Below are positions 55,569-64,000 of a stretch of DNA of 64,000 nucleotides, piece by piece. Origin of the DNA: Arthrobacter woluwensis. Lineage in GTDB: Bacteria; Actinomycetota; Actinomycetes; Actinomycetales; Micrococcaceae. Both the position numbers and the translations under genes were made by a program. The notes beneath the pieces were generated by a model that saw only the letters and a program-made list of their open reading frames with translations, did no database searches and was not told the DNA's origin. The first letter of the stretch is position 1. Every line of letters begins with the position of its first letter. The stretch covers positions 1,550,001 to 1,614,000 of the forward strand of contig NZ_FNSN01000003.1 of assembly GCF_900105345.1 (NCBI RefSeq), given 5' to 3'.

Positions 55569-56882
55569 ATGACAGCACCCTCCCGTACCTCTGAAGACCG
55601 CCCCTCCGTGGCGGCATCCCCGGTCTCCGCCTGGGAGCGCATCGTCGGCATGTTCCGGCAGTACGCGCAGCTTCCCCGCCTGAGCGGCGGCTGGTACATC
55701 TTCCTCACCATGCTGGCCCGCCTCCCGCTGGCCATGCTCACCATCGGCACCATGAGCCTGGTCACCGCCGTCACGCATTCCTACGCCTCGGCCGGCCTGG
55801 CCGCCGGCGCCGTGGGCATCGGTTCCGCCGTCGGCGCGCCCCTGGTCGGAATGCTCGCCGATCGCCTGGGGCAGCGTCCCGTGCTCCTCGGCTACGCGGC
55901 CGCCAACGTCGTCTCTCTCGCCCTGCTTCTCGGGGCCTGCCTCACCTCGCAGGAGCCCTCCGTGCCGTGGATCGTCGTGGCGGCCTTCGCGAGCGGCTTC
56001 ACCTCGCCGCAGGTCGGCCCGCTCTCCAGGGTGCGCTGGCTCGCCCTGATCGGCCGGAAGCGCGGCTCACGCGCCGGCATGAACGACGTCGCCATGTCCT
56101 TCGAGGGCACCACGGACGAGCTCACCTTCGTCCTCGGCCCCGCCCTGGTGGGCGTGCTGGCGGCGTTCCTCGCCCCTTGGCTGCCGCTCGCGCTCGCCGC
56201 GCTCCTCACCTTGGTGCTGGTCCCGCTCTTCGCCCTTCATCCGAGTGTCACCGCGGTGCAGGGCACGCGGAACGCGCCGGCGGGAGCGACGACGGCGGAA
56301 GCCCCCGACGGCGCGGCCCGCCTGCGTCTGGCGATGGTCGTCGTCGCCGTGCTGGCCATGGTCTGCATGGGCACCTTCTTCGGCGGCACCCAAGCCGCAC
56401 TGAGCGCTTTCGCCGGTGAATTCGCCAACCCGGAACTCGCGGGACTGCTCTACTCGGCGATGGGGCTCAGCTCCGCGGTCATGGCGCTGTCCATCGCCGC
56501 CTGGCCCGAGAAGTTCCGCCACGGCGCGCGATGGGTGTTCTGTGCCCTGCTCCTCACGGCGGGCAGTGCGCTGCTGCTCCTGCCGCTCACGCTCGGCAGC
56601 ATCATCCCCGTGCTGCTCCTGCTGGGCGTCGCGGTCGGGCCGCTCATGGTGACCGTGTTCGCGATCGGAGCCCAGGTGGCTCCCGCGGCGCGCATGTCGA
56701 CCGTCATGACCGCTCTCTCGAGCGGGATCGTCGCCGGGACGGCTCTGGGCTACGCCGTGGCGGGCGCCGCGGCGCAGGCCGGCGGTTCGCATCCGGCGTT
56801 CCTGGTGTCCGGCTCGGCCGCGCTGCTGCTCATGCTGCTCGGCCTCGTGGCCGGCCGGATCCTCAAGGCCCTGTCCCGCTGA
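55569..56882 (+). CDS. MFS family transporter
   Basis: The 437-residue product has about 12 hydrophobic segments and the MFS loop ADRLGQRPVLLG between helices 2 and 3. It is of the drug/H+ antiporter-like kind; the substrate is unknown. ATG 55569 has CAGGAG upstream. A long open frame upstream (from 53403) is only a shadow of the opposite-strand DUF2130 gene. Confidence 0.85.
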   Translation: MTAPSRTSEDRPSVAASPVSAWERIVGMFRQYAQLPRLSGGWYIFLTMLARLPLAMLTIGTMSLVTAVTHSYASAGLAAGAVGIGSAVGAPLVGMLADRLGQRPVLLGYAAANVVSLALLLGACLTSQEPSVPWIVVAAFASGFTSPQVGPLSRVRWLALIGRKRGSRAGMNDVAMSFEGTTDELTFVLGPALVGVLAAFLAPWLPLALAALLTLVLVPLFALHPSVTAVQGTRNAPAGATTAEAPDGAARLRLAMVVVAVLAMVCMGTFFGGTQAALSAFAGEFANPELAGLLYSAMGLSSAVMALSIAAWPEKFRHGARWVFCALLLTAGSALLLLPLTLGSIIPVLLLLGVAVGPLMVTVFAIGAQVAPAARMSTVMTALSSGIVAGTALGYAVAGAAAQAGGSHPAFLVSGSAALLLMLLGLVAGRILKALSR

Positions 56883-56905
56883 GGGGCGCTTTCCCCTCGA
56901 ACGCC

Positions 56906-56943
56906 GTTTCTCCTTGAGTGCCCAGTTTCTCCTTGAGTGCTCA
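56906..56943. repeat. 19-bp direct repeat leading into palindrome copy B
   Basis: GTTTCTCCTTGAGTGCCCA (56906-56924) is followed by GTTTCTCCTTGAGTGCTCA (56925-56943), whose end is already the first part of the REP-like palindrome. Confidence 0.8.
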
Positions 56944-56987
56944 GTAGTTGCGGGTCCGGGGCGTCGGAACCCGCAACAACTGAGCAC
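56937..56987. repeat. REP-like palindrome, copy B, between convergent genes
   Basis: Arms GTGCTCAGTAGTTGCGGGT... and ...ACCCGCAACAACTGAGCAC pair with one mismatch and one bulge. The core is the same as in the palindrome at 36522. It lies between the convergent MFS and alpha/beta hydrolase genes. Confidence 0.75.
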
Positions 56988-57051
56988 GCAACGGGCGGAA
57001 CGCTTTCAATGGGCGGAGCGCACGCAACGCACTGGGCGGGGCGCCCCGGGA

Positions 57052-57876
57052 TCAGCGCGCCAGGAACTCCAGAGCGGCTTCCTTGAACACGCGGCTTGTG
57101 ACGGTGTTCGTGTGGTTGCGTCCGGGGATCAGGAGCGTCTCGGCGTGACCGCCCGCTTCCTCGACCAGGGCCGCGAGGGTGGGCAGCGATGCCGCCCGGG
57201 GATCCTCCGAACCCGCCGCGAGCAGCACGTCCTGGTGGGGCACGGCGTCCTCGGGGTCGAACGGCTCCACCTTGGCGGCTTCGATGAGCTGGAGGAACGC
57301 GAAGATGTTGTTGCTCGGCACGAGCTGCGCCATGGTGAGCAGTGCCGCGGTCGACGCGTCGGCGATCGGAGTGCCGTCGGCGAGGTGACGCTGTGCGGCC
57401 ACGACGTCGAACTCCGCGAGCGGGTCGTTGTGGCTCGGGCCGCCGAGCACCGCACGCCGGACGAGCCCGCGCTGCGTGCCGGCGATCTCCCAGCCGATGC
57501 GCCCGCCGAGCGAGTAGCCGATCACGTCGAGGCCGCTGCCCGGGTCGCCGTCGCGCAGTGGCCTGGCTCCAACGTCGGTCACGGCCTGCAGCAGATCGGC
57601 GCGGATCTTGCCGGGGGAGTAGGAGTCCATGTCGGCGGGGGCCTCGCTGCGTCCGTGACCGGGCAGATCCACCGCGATGGCCCAGCGGCCGGCCTTGAGG
57701 AGGTCGCGGATCCAGCCGCTCTGAACCCAGTTGAGGTCGATGCTCGAGGAGAAGCCGTGCACGAGCAGGATCGGCGGCAGCCCGGCGTCGGTGTCGCCGC
57801 GGAACACCTCGACGTTGAGGCCGGGGTCGCGTCCCTCCACCGTGTGCGGCTGGTTCTGGCCTGCGTGCCGGGTCAT
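57052..57876 (-). CDS. alpha/beta hydrolase
   Basis: The 274-residue product has ILLVHGFSSSIDLNW (oxyanion), AVDLPGHGRSEAP, the nucleophile elbow DVIGYSLGGRIGW and a C-terminal PGRNHTN histidine. It resembles small esterase/lipase-type hydrolases. The substrate is unknown. AGGAGGG precedes ATG 57876. About 250 bases before the NAD operon on the other side hold only its promoter and operator. Confidence 0.8.
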   Translation of the reverse strand: MTRHAGQNQPHTVEGRDPGLNVEVFRGDTDAGLPPILLVHGFSSSIDLNWVQSGWIRDLLKAGRWAIAVDLPGHGRSEAPADMDSYSPGKIRADLLQAVTDVGARPLRDGDPGSGLDVIGYSLGGRIGWEIAGTQRGLVRRAVLGGPSHNDPLAEFDVVAAQRHLADGTPIADASTAALLTMAQLVPSNNIFAFLQLIEAAKVEPFDPEDAVPHQDVLLAAGSEDPRAASLPTLAALVEEAGGHAETLLIPGRNHTNTVTSRVFKEAALEFLAR

Positions 57877-58060
57877 GTCCGTGTCCCTCCTGGGTGATGT
57901 CGCGGCCGTCGCGCCGGACGCCTCCGAGGCGCCGTCGTCGGGGTCCGGGGGCCTCCTCCGGCCCGTGCAGTCACTCTACCGCTCACGCGGCTCCGAGCAG
58001 GAGCCCGCAGGGACGGGCTTCATCCGCTTGTCCGTCGGGCTGGTGGAGGTCTATCCTCAG

Positions 58061-58081
58061 TTATAGTCATAGTGACTTTAA
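58061..58081. promoter_or_regulatory. NrtR/NdnR operator palindrome
   Basis: TTA-T-AGTCA-TAG-TGACT-T-TAA is a 21-base dyad, all pairs matching except the central TAG and the T-T pair. It ends 45 bases before the regulator start, in the promoter region of the nad operon. NrtR-type regulators bind dyads of this kind. Confidence 0.65.
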
Positions 58082-58126
58082 CTCGGCGGAGACGCCGAGG
58101 AACCGGGATCGCGGGAAGGAGCGGCG

Positions 58127-58888
58127 ATGGATCAGTGGCAGCCCCTAACGGTTCCCGTGCAGGCCAATCCGGTCGGCAACGTGGAGGAGCGCCGCCTCGC
58201 AGCGCCCGGGCTGGCGATCTCCACGGTCATCTTCGCGCTGAAACCCAGCGAGACCTCCGGTCGTCCGACGCTCTGGCTTCCCTTGGTCCGCCGGATCCGG
58301 GAGCCGTTCAAGGGACAGTGGGCACTCCCTGGCGGTCCTCTCCGGCACGATGAATCGCTGCCCGAGGCCGCCTCGCGCAACCTTCTCGACACCACCGGTC
58401 TCGCCCCGCGGTACCTGGAGCAGCTCTACGCCTTCGGCGGTCTGCACCGGTCACCCGCCCAGCGTGTGGTGAGCATCGTCTATTGGGCGCTGGTCCAGCC
58501 GGAAGAGGCCGAGCTGCCCGGCGAAGAGGAGAACGTCCGCTGGTTCCGGGCGGACAAGGTCACGGACCTCGCCTTCGACCACCAGGAAATCGTGGATTAC
58601 GCCCTCTGGCGGCTCCGCAACAAGATGGAGTACGCCTCGATCGCGTTCCACTTCCTCGGCGAGTACTTCACGCTGGCCCAGCTGCGGGAGGTCTACGAGG
58701 CCGTCCTCGACAAGCCTCTCGATCCTGCGAACTTCCGCCGCCACGTCACGAACGCCGTCGGCATCGAACCCAGCGACCGCTACCTCCAGGGCGGCAAGCA
58801 CCGCCCGCCGCGCCTCTACCGCTACACCGGCCCCGCGCCGTCGAGCACTCCCCGGACAGCACCGAACACAGCAAGGAACCCCTCATGA
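58127..58888 (+). CDS. NrtR/NdnR-like regulator of NAD synthesis (inactive Nudix + winged helix)
   Basis: The 253-residue product has a Nudix-type domain (residues 30-150) and a C-terminal winged-helix region (YFTLAQLREVYEAVLDKPLDPANFRRHV). The Nudix box is degraded: where REUxEE is expected the sequence is RNLLDTT, so it probably binds ADP-ribose or NAD metabolites without cutting them. GAAGGAG precedes the ATG. It overlaps nadA by four bases and heads the operon, as ndnR does in Corynebacterium. Confidence 0.88.
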   Translation: MDQWQPLTVPVQANPVGNVEERRLAAPGLAISTVIFALKPSETSGRPTLWLPLVRRIREPFKGQWALPGGPLRHDESLPEAASRNLLDTTGLAPRYLEQLYAFGGLHRSPAQRVVSIVYWALVQPEEAELPGEEENVRWFRADKVTDLAFDHQEIVDYALWRLRNKMEYASIAFHFLGEYFTLAQLREVYEAVLDKPLDPANFRRHVTNAVGIEPSDRYLQGGKHRPPRLYRYTGPAPSSTPRTAPNTARNPS

Positions 58889-60198
58889 GCAGTGTCAACG
58901 CCACCATTCAGCTCCTGACCCGCGAGCAGGCCGAGAGCGCGGCGCTGTCCCGGGCCGCCGGGCAGAGCACGTGCAGCACCGAACTGGCCAGCGGGCCCTG
59001 GGAGTATGACGCCGCCGAGGCCGCACGTGGCGTTCCCGCGTACGGGCCGGGCGCCTCAAGCGCCGACATCGCGCCCGCGAGCACGCCCCGGCAGGGCGAG
59101 ATCCCGGCGGAGTACAAGCAGGCGAGCGACGCCGAGCTCGACCGCCGCATCCTGGCCGCCAAGGAGGCGCTGGGGGACCGGGCGGTCATCCTGGGGCACT
59201 TCTACCAGCGCGATGAAGTGGTCAAATACGCCGACTTCGTAGGGGATTCCTTCCAGCTCGCGAACGCGGCCCTGACCCGGCCCGAGGCGGAGGCGATCAT
59301 CTTCTGCGGGGTCCACTTCATGGCCGAGACCGCAGACATCCTCTCCACGGACCGCCAGGCCGTGATCCTCCCCAACCTGGCGGCCGGCTGCTCCATGGCG
59401 GACATGGCGGACATCGACTCCGTGCAGGACTGCTGGGAGCAGCTCGAGGAGATCTACGGCACCGCGCCGGATGCCGACGGCAGGCTCCCGGTCATCCCCG
59501 TCACCTACATGAACTCCTCGGCCGCGCTCAAGGCGTTCTGCGGCGAGCACGGCGGGATCGTCTGCACCTCCTCCAACGCCGCGACGGTCCTGGAATGGGC
59601 CTTCGAGCGCGGGCAGCGGGTCCTGTTCTTCCCGGACCAGCACCTGGGCCGCAACACGGCGAAGGCCATGGGCGTGCCGCTCGAGCACATGCCCCTGTGG
59701 AATCCGCGGAAGGATCTCGGCGGCAACAGCGAGGCCACCCTGGAGGAGGCCGAAGTCATCCTCTGGCAGGGCTTCTGCTCGGTGCACAAGCGCTTCACCG
59801 TCGCGCAGATCGAAAAGGCCCGTCAGGACCACCCGGGCGTGACCGTGATCGTCCACCCCGAATGCCCCATGGAGGTGGTGGACGCGGCGGATTCGGCCGG
59901 ATCCACCGACCACATCAGGAAGGCCGTCGCGGCCGCCACCGAACCCACGACTTTCGCCATCGGCACCGAGATCAACATGGTCAACCGGCTCGCCGCGGAG
60001 TACCCGCAGCACACGATCTTCTGCCTCGACCCGGTGATCTGCCCTTGCTCCACCATGTACCGCATCCACCCCGCCTACCTGGCCTGGGTGCTGGAGGAAC
60101 TGGTGCAGGGCCGGGTCGTGAACCAGATCGTCGTGGACGACGCCGTGCAGCAGGGCGCCCGCGTCGCCCTGGAACGGATGCTGGCGGCACGGCCATGA
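58885..60198 (+). CDS. nadA: quinolinate synthase
   Basis: NadA condenses iminoaspartate with dihydroxyacetone phosphate using a 4Fe-4S cluster. The 437-residue product has the cluster cysteines C169 (AAGCSMAD), C327 (HPECPMEV) and C386 or C388 (VICPCSTM), and GHFYQRDEVV near the start of the core. An extended N-terminus of about 90 residues is present. It is co-translated with the upstream regulator and the downstream nadB (both ATGA overlaps). Confidence 0.95.
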   Translation: MSSVNATIQLLTREQAESAALSRAAGQSTCSTELASGPWEYDAAEAARGVPAYGPGASSADIAPASTPRQGEIPAEYKQASDAELDRRILAAKEALGDRAVILGHFYQRDEVVKYADFVGDSFQLANAALTRPEAEAIIFCGVHFMAETADILSTDRQAVILPNLAAGCSMADMADIDSVQDCWEQLEEIYGTAPDADGRLPVIPVTYMNSSAALKAFCGEHGGIVCTSSNAATVLEWAFERGQRVLFFPDQHLGRNTAKAMGVPLEHMPLWNPRKDLGGNSEATLEEAEVILWQGFCSVHKRFTVAQIEKARQDHPGVTVIVHPECPMEVVDAADSAGSTDHIRKAVAAATEPTTFAIGTEINMVNRLAAEYPQHTIFCLDPVICPCSTMYRIHPAYLAWVLEELVQGRVVNQIVVDDAVQQGARVALERMLAARP

Positions 60199-61952
60199 CA
60201 GCCCGCCCGGACCTTCCCAGTGCCGACGACGCCGCCACGCCGCAGTCCGCCGGTCGCGCGCCGTCCGCGGGCCTCGCCGTGGTGGGGGCCGGGATCGCCG
60301 GCCTCTACGCCACCCTGCTCGCCGCCGAAGCCGGGATCCCCGTGGTGCTCCTGACCCGGAGCGAGCTGGAGGCCAGCAACAGCTTCGCGGCCCAGGGCGG
60401 GATCTGCGCCGTGCTGGACGAGGCCCGCCGGGCCCCCGGGGACTCGGTCGAGGCCCACGTCCGCGACACGCTGGCCGCCGGCGCCGGGCTGTGCGATCCG
60501 GAGGCCGTCCGCATCCTCTGCTCGGGCGCCCAGGAGGACGTGCTGAATCTGGAACGGTTCGGCGTGCGCTTCGACGCCGGGCCGTCCGGTGATCCGGCGC
60601 TCGGCCTGGAAGCCGCGCACTCCCACCCCCGGATCCTCCATGTGGGCGGGGACGCCACCGGAGCAGGGATCGTACGCGCCCTGGTGTCGGCCGTCATCGC
60701 GCAGGTGCTGGCCGGACGAGTCAGCCTGGTGGAGAACGCGTGGGCCACGGCACTGCTGACTGACGCCCGCGACGCCGGCAGGGTCCGTGGCGTCGTCTTC
60801 GAACGGGACGGCATGCGCCACGAGCTGACGGCCGAGGGCGTGCTGCTGGCCACCGGGGGAGCCGGGCGCCTCTTCGCCCGGACCACCAATCCGTCCGGGG
60901 CGTTGGGGGAGGGCGTGGGTCTGGCGCTGGAGGCCGGGGCCGTGGTCACCGACGCCGAATTCCTGCAGTTCCATCCGACGGCGCTGCGGCTCCCGGGCCA
61001 GGCCCAGGACGGCTGGCTGGTGTCCGAAGCCGTCCGCGGTGAGGGCGCCGTGCTCCTCGATGACGAGGGCCGCCGTTTCATGCCGGATCTTCACCCTCTG
61101 GCCGAGCTCGCCCCTCGCGATGTGGTCTCCCGGGCGGTCGCCGCGCACCTCGCCGGGCGCGGCATCCCGGACGGCGCGGTCTTCCTGGATGCCCGGCCGA
61201 TCGTGGAACGCGAGGGCCGGGGATTCCTGGCGCGCCGTTTCCCGAGCATCAGCGCGGCCCTGGCGCTCGCGGGGATCGACTGGGAGCGCGAACCCGTCCC
61301 GGTGGCTCCCGCCGCTCACTACTGGATGGGCGGAGTCGCCACGGACCTCTGGGGCAGGACCTCCCTTGCCGGACTCTGGGCCGCCGGCGAGGTGGCCTGC
61401 ACCGGGGTGCACGGTGCGAACCGGCTCGCCTCCAACTCGCTGCTGGAAGGTCTGGTCTTCGCCCGCCGTGCCATCGAGGCTCTCGTCGAGGAGCGGGCCG
61501 GGGACGGCGGCGCCGCGGTGATCCCGTGGTCCGCTCGCAGTCTCCCGGTGCGTGCCGTGGAGCTGCCCGTGACGACCGTCAGCGAGGACACAGCGGGCGG
61601 CGTGGCAGTGCCCGCCAGCACCGTGCCGCGCCTTGTGGCCCCCGGGCTGGAGGCGCTGCAGCAGCTCATGACCGCGGAGGCCGGCATGTCCCGCACTGCG
61701 GAAGGGCTGTCCCGCGCCGCGTCCGTGCTGGACGACTGGCTTGCCCGCACCGACACCCCGGCATTCCGGCACAGTCTTCTCGCCGCCCGGGTCCTCGTGG
61801 CGGGAGCCCTCTCCCGTGAGGTCAGCGTCGGCGCTCATTTCCGCGCGGACGCCCCGGACGGGCGGCCCGCCGACCCCCGGCACCTCAACTGGCGCGCCGA
61901 GCCGCGCGCCGTCGTCGTCTCCTCGCCTTCCGGAAGGATCCCCACCGCATGA
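60195..61952 (+). CDS. nadB: L-aspartate oxidase
   Basis: NadB oxidises L-aspartate to iminoaspartate with FAD. The 585-residue product has the FAD motif VVGAGIAGLYAT (residues 29-40), SFAAQGGICAVL, HPRILHVGGDATGAGI, LLATGGAGRLF, EFLQFHPTAL and GEVACTGVHGANRLASNSL. It overlaps nadA and nadC by four bases each. Confidence 0.95.
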   Translation: MTARPDLPSADDAATPQSAGRAPSAGLAVVGAGIAGLYATLLAAEAGIPVVLLTRSELEASNSFAAQGGICAVLDEARRAPGDSVEAHVRDTLAAGAGLCDPEAVRILCSGAQEDVLNLERFGVRFDAGPSGDPALGLEAAHSHPRILHVGGDATGAGIVRALVSAVIAQVLAGRVSLVENAWATALLTDARDAGRVRGVVFERDGMRHELTAEGVLLATGGAGRLFARTTNPSGALGEGVGLALEAGAVVTDAEFLQFHPTALRLPGQAQDGWLVSEAVRGEGAVLLDDEGRRFMPDLHPLAELAPRDVVSRAVAAHLAGRGIPDGAVFLDARPIVEREGRGFLARRFPSISAALALAGIDWEREPVPVAPAAHYWMGGVATDLWGRTSLAGLWAAGEVACTGVHGANRLASNSLLEGLVFARRAIEALVEERAGDGGAAVIPWSARSLPVRAVELPVTTVSEDTAGGVAVPASTVPRLVAPGLEALQQLMTAEAGMSRTAEGLSRAASVLDDWLARTDTPAFRHSLLAARVLVAGALSREVSVGAHFRADAPDGRPADPRHLNWRAEPRAVVVSSPSGRIPTA

Positions 61953-62851
61953 ACCAGACGCTGACCACCGGGTTCTTGGCAGGCCCGGATGAACGGGCCC
62001 TGGACCGGGTCATCCTGACCGCGCTCGAGGAGGACGCCGCCCACGGAGACCTCACCAGTGAGGCCTTCATCCCGCTCGCCGCCACCGCACAGGCGGTCGT
62101 GCGGGCCCGGGTTCCTGGCGTGCTGAGCGGAGGACCCGTGGTGCAGCGGGTCTTCGCGTTGGTCGATCCCCGGGTCCGGGTGACGGCGCTCGTGGAGGAC
62201 GGCGAGCCGTTCGAGCCGGGGGACCGGCTGGCCGTGATCGAGGGCCCGGCACGGTCGGTGCTGTTGGGCGAGCGCATCGCGCTGAATCTGATGCAGCGGA
62301 TGAGCGCGATCGCCACCGCCACTCAGGAGCTCGTGGCGGCGGTGGCCGGGACGCGTGCGCGGGTGGTGGATACCCGCAAGACGACGCCGGGCCTGCGGAA
62401 CCTCGAACGGTACGCCGTGCGCTGCGGCGGCGGGCACAATCACCGCTACAGTCTGTCCGACGCGGTCATGGTGAAGGACAACCACCTGGCGGTCCTCACC
62501 GGCGGAGACTCCGGGAAGATCACCCAGGCGCTCCTGGACGGCAAGTCCCGCCTGGGCCACACGGTGCATCTGGAGGTGGAGGTCGACGGGCTGGAGATGA
62601 TCGAACCCGTGCTGGCCGCAGGCGTGGACACCATCATGCTGGACAATTTCTCCCTCGAGGACCTCGCCGAGGGCGTGCGCCGGGTGGCGGGTCGGGCGCT
62701 CGTGGAGGCGAGCGGCAACGTCCGGCTCGACACCATCGCGGCGATCGCGGCCACCGGAGTGGACATCATCTCCTCCGGCGCGATCACGCACAGCGTCGCC
62801 AATCTGGACCTGGGCCTCGACATCGACATCCACCCTCAGGGCACGCCGTGA
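61949..62851 (+). CDS. nadC: nicotinate-nucleotide pyrophosphorylase (quinolinate phosphoribosyltransferase)
   Basis: NadC turns quinolinate and PRPP into nicotinate mononucleotide. The 300-residue product has EDAAHGDLTSE, ALNLMQRMSAIAT, DTRKTTPGLR, VKDNHLAVL, EVEVDGLEM and MLDNFSLEDL, which are diagnostic. It overlaps nadB (ATGA) and nadS (GTGA). Confidence 0.96.
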   Translation: MNQTLTTGFLAGPDERALDRVILTALEEDAAHGDLTSEAFIPLAATAQAVVRARVPGVLSGGPVVQRVFALVDPRVRVTALVEDGEPFEPGDRLAVIEGPARSVLLGERIALNLMQRMSAIATATQELVAAVAGTRARVVDTRKTTPGLRNLERYAVRCGGGHNHRYSLSDAVMVKDNHLAVLTGGDSGKITQALLDGKSRLGHTVHLEVEVDGLEMIEPVLAAGVDTIMLDNFSLEDLAEGVRRVAGRALVEASGNVRLDTIAAIAATGVDIISSGAITHSVANLDLGLDIDIHPQGTP

Positions 62852-64000
62852 TCTACCTGGACGCGGCAGCCACCACCCGGGTCCGCCCCGAGGTGCTGCA
62901 GGCGATCTGGCCGGTCCTGTCCGGGACGTTCGGCAATCCGGCGAGCCACCACGAAGTGGGCGAAAGCGCCCGGGCGGTCCTGGAGGACGCTCGACGCCGG
63001 GTGGCCGCCGTGCTCGGCTGCCGCCCCGCAGAGGTGCTCTTCACCTCCGGCGGAACGGAAGCCGACAACGCGGCGCTGAAGGGCATCGCCCTCGCCCGCC
63101 GGGCCCGCGATCCCCGGTTCGACCGTGTCCTGATCAGCGCGATCGAACATCCCGCGGTGACGGAATCGGCGGCGTATCTCGCCAGGGTGCACGGCTTCAC
63201 GGTGGATGTCGCCCCGGTGGACCACCAGGGCGTGGTCCTCGTCGAGGAGTTCGCCGCGCTCCTGGGGGAACGCACGGCGGTGGCGAGCGTCATGTACGCG
63301 AACAACGAGGTGGGCACCGTCCAGGACATCCCGGCCCTGGCGGACCTCGCGCATCAGGCAGACGTCCCGCTGCACAGTGACGCCGTGCAGGCGGCCGGAG
63401 CACTGCCGCTGGATGTGCGGGAGCTGGGTGTCGCCGCGCTGTCGCTCGCAGGTCATAAGCTGGGCGCGCCCAAGGGCAACGGCGTGCTGGTCCTGAAGGC
63501 CCGGACCCCCTTCGAGCCGCTCCTGCATGGCGGCGGCCAGCAGAGGGACCGCCGTTCCGGCACCGAGGACGTGGCGGGGGCAGTGGCGTTCGCGACCGCG
63601 CTGGAACTGGCGGAGACGGAACGCCGCTCCGCCGACGGCGCCGCCGCGGAAGGTCGACGCGACCGCTTCATCCGTGCCGTCCAGGACGCCGTCCCGGGCG
63701 CGGTCCTCACGGGTGATCCCGTGAACCGGCTTCCCGGTTCGGCCTCATTCTGCTTCCCCGGCGTGGCGGGGGAGACGATCCTGCTGGAACTGGAGCGACG
63801 GGGCATCGTGTGTTCGAGCGGCTCGGCGTGCGCAGCCGGCTCCAGTGAGCCGTCCGCCGTCCTGACAGCCATGGGCCTTCCCGCGGACGTCGCGCTCACG
63901 GCGGTGCGCTTCAGCCTGCCGCGGGACACGAGCGACGAGGACCTCGAGATCACGGCGCGAGCTGTAGGGGAGATCCTCGGCCGTCTCGGCGCCGGAACCG
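62848..64000 (+). CDS. nadS: NadS cysteine desulfurase (3' end outside window)
   Basis: This PLP protein frees sulfur from cysteine and, in this position, is thought to build the 4Fe-4S cluster of NadA. The visible 384 residues have YLDAAATT, FTSGGTEADN, IEHPAVTES, the PLP lysine K204 (AGHKLGAPKG) and the catalytic cysteine C328 (SSGSAC). No stop is reached before the window end. The GTG start overlaps the nadC stop. Confidence 0.9.
   Translation, partial: MIYLDAAATTRVRPEVLQAIWPVLSGTFGNPASHHEVGESARAVLEDARRRVAAVLGCRPAEVLFTSGGTEADNAALKGIALARRARDPRFDRVLISAIEHPAVTESAAYLARVHGFTVDVAPVDHQGVVLVEEFAALLGERTAVASVMYANNEVGTVQDIPALADLAHQADVPLHSDAVQAAGALPLDVRELGVAALSLAGHKLGAPKGNGVLVLKARTPFEPLLHGGGQQRDRRSGTEDVAGAVAFATALELAETERRSADGAAAEGRRDRFIRAVQDAVPGAVLTGDPVNRLPGSASFCFPGVAGETILLELERRGIVCSSGSACAAGSSEPSAVLTAMGLPADVALTAVRFSLPRDTSDEDLEITARAVGEILGRLGAGT

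Overview
The window is high-GC actinobacterial chromosome, most like the Micrococcaceae (Arthrobacter and relatives). Pointers are thrC-thrB followed by a rho with a long Arg/Asn/Asp-rich insert, a complete F1Fo ATP synthase operon followed by a DUF2550 gene, the actinobacterial mismatch-repair nuclease NucS, and the order clpS-DUF2017-murI-MBL-rph-rdgB. All placement is from reading the sequence; no database search was possible.

Layout. 1-7018: the end of thrC, then thrB, rho, prfA, prmC and a Sua5/TsaC-type tRNA-modification gene. 7019-12802: envelope polysaccharide genes (a WecG-type and a GT2 glycosyltransferase, an SDR epimerase, a membrane CapD/WbpM-type dehydratase and a WecA-type lipid-carrier transferase). 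12904-21285: two small AtpI/AtpZ-type genes, atpB-E-F-H-A-G-D-C and DUF2550. 21400-34175: nagA, nucS, a secreted SGNH hydrolase, a small zinc-ribbon-like protein, an alpha/beta hydrolase, an AI-2E family transporter, a large membrane/secreted protein, a thioredoxin-TPR protein, an ABC exporter pair and nagB. 34264-42830: DUF3039, a superfamily 2 helicase, pncA/pncB (nicotinamide salvage), and clpS-DUF2017-murI-MBL-rph-rdgB. 42872-45640: an IS3/IS150-type insertion sequence that carries a CmtR-like repressor and a cation efflux gene. 45706-57876: dedA, a YtrA-type GntR/ABC operon, an exonuclease, an ADP-ribosylglycohydrolase, two DUF202 genes, an aquaporin-family channel, a WYL regulator with a VOC gene, a DUF2130 protein, an MFS transporter and an alpha/beta hydrolase. 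58127-64000: an NrtR/NdnR-like regulator followed by nadA-nadB-nadC-nadS, a de novo NAD operon cut by the window end.

The strongest unusual signal is the IS at 42872-45640. It has 26-bp ends (24 of 26 match) and a 3-bp ATT target duplication. Removing it rebuilds a perfect 18-bp palindrome with loop ATT between the convergent genes rdgB and dedA, so the element entered the loop of a terminator-type hairpin. It also carries a metal-sensor repressor and efflux pump as passengers.

Other structure: two related REP-like palindromes (36522, 56937), a 56-bp tandem repeat before the aquaporin gene, a YtrA-type operator palindrome, an NrtR-type operator palindrome, and a recurring TANNNT-N6/7-start-codon arrangement at about 14 genes, which suggests many leaderless mRNAs. 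No tRNA, rRNA or CRISPR was recognised. No gene-free stretch exceeds 300 bases.
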